A stretch of 6,339 nucleotides of DNA from Clostridiales bacterium (GTDB lineage Bacteria; Bacillota; Clostridia; Oscillospirales; Oscillospiraceae). The notes beneath the pieces were generated by a model. It did not search any database. It was given only the letters and a program-made list of their open reading frames with translations, and was not told the origin of the DNA. The translations under genes and the position numbers were made by a program. This document shows positions 6,223-6,339 of this stretch, in pieces; positions within the stretch are counted from its first letter, which is position 1, and every line of letters starts with the position of its first letter. The stretch is from assembly GCA_017577345.1 (NCBI GenBank), contig PITX01000084.1, positions 1 to 6,339 on the forward strand, in the 5' to 3' direction.

Positions 6223-6238
6223 ACGGTTGAAGGTTTTT
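6205..6238 (+). terminator. Weak terminator-like fold after hemW
   Basis: CAACCG (6205-6210) can pair with CGGTTG (6224-6229) around a 13-nt loop, followed after 4 nt by five Ts (6234-6238) and then CCTTTT. The stem is short, the T-run is displaced, and the left arm competes with the R6 inner hairpin. Confidence 0.2.
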
Positions 6239-6323
6239 CCTTTTATCGGCAGCTCGCCAAGACAACTCCGGTATACTCCACCCATCACCCGGCGGCTGGC
6301 ACCTCGCCGCATTCCCTCTATCC

Positions 6324-6330
6324 AAAGGGG
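6324..6330 (+). promoter_or_regulatory. Possible ribosome binding site of the next gene
   Basis: AAAGGGG lies 9 nt before the window end, which reads GAAAATA; a start codon could follow directly outside. This cannot be confirmed here. Confidence 0.2.
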
Positions 6331-6339
6331 CTGAAAATA

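Larger units (their letters stand above)
6025..6339. other. Intergenic region after hemW with a second large palindromic element
   Basis: This 315-bp stretch to the end of the window has no credible gene. It contains the inverted repeat pair at 6091-6222, a weak terminator-like fold just after it, and a -10-like TATACT at 6272-6277 without a recognisable -35. Purine-rich AAAGGGG near the end may serve a gene starting beyond the window. Small open frames on both strands are translations of the repeats. Confidence 0.75.

Noticed and set aside
5961..6325. Small open frames on both strands after hemW
   Set aside because: Their peptides (for example CHCEPVANRRGN) are the usual conceptual translations of this repeat family, not genes.

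Overview
The window reads as a GC-rich Gram-positive chromosome, most likely a gut-type Clostridia (Oscillospiraceae/Ruminococcus-like) genome. This is inferred from gyrB and gyrA lying head to tail 14 bp apart, the style of the GyrA active-site region ([10 protein letters not shown]), perfect AGGAGG-type ribosome binding sites, a double-glycine-style zinc-ribbon membrane protein, and GTCATTGCGAG-type intergenic palindromes. No species can be named from sequence alone.

Layout, all genes on the + strand: (1) 1-551, the C-terminal 182 codons of gyrB; (2) 566-3091, complete gyrA; (3) 3092-3519, a 428-bp intergenic region filled largely by palindromic repeat elements and ending in an AT-rich leader; (4) 3520-6024, a tight three-gene operon: a zinc-ribbon/proline-rich/single-TM/coiled-coil protein (242 aa), a two-TM protein with a YcxB-like C-terminal domain (193 aa, start overlaps the previous gene by 11 nt), and the radical SAM heme chaperone hemW (400 aa, 2 nt after the previous stop); (5) 6025-6339, intergenic DNA with another palindromic element and possibly the leader of the next gene.

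GyrB and GyrA form the A2B2 DNA gyrase. The downstream operon couples two poorly characterised membrane proteins to HemW; whether they act together is not known from the sequence.

The most interesting non-coding signal is a family of about 32-36 nt imperfect palindromes with conserved arms (GTCATTGCGAG ... CGTGGCAATC) and variable but still self-complementary central stems. They occur as head-to-head inverted pairs just downstream of gyrA and of hemW, with a smaller degenerate pair between them. Two kinds of paired (compensatory) change are visible among the copies, which argues that the folded form is what is maintained. No clearly new multi-gene system is visible; the novel candidates are the repeat family and the zinc-ribbon/YcxB-like membrane pair.
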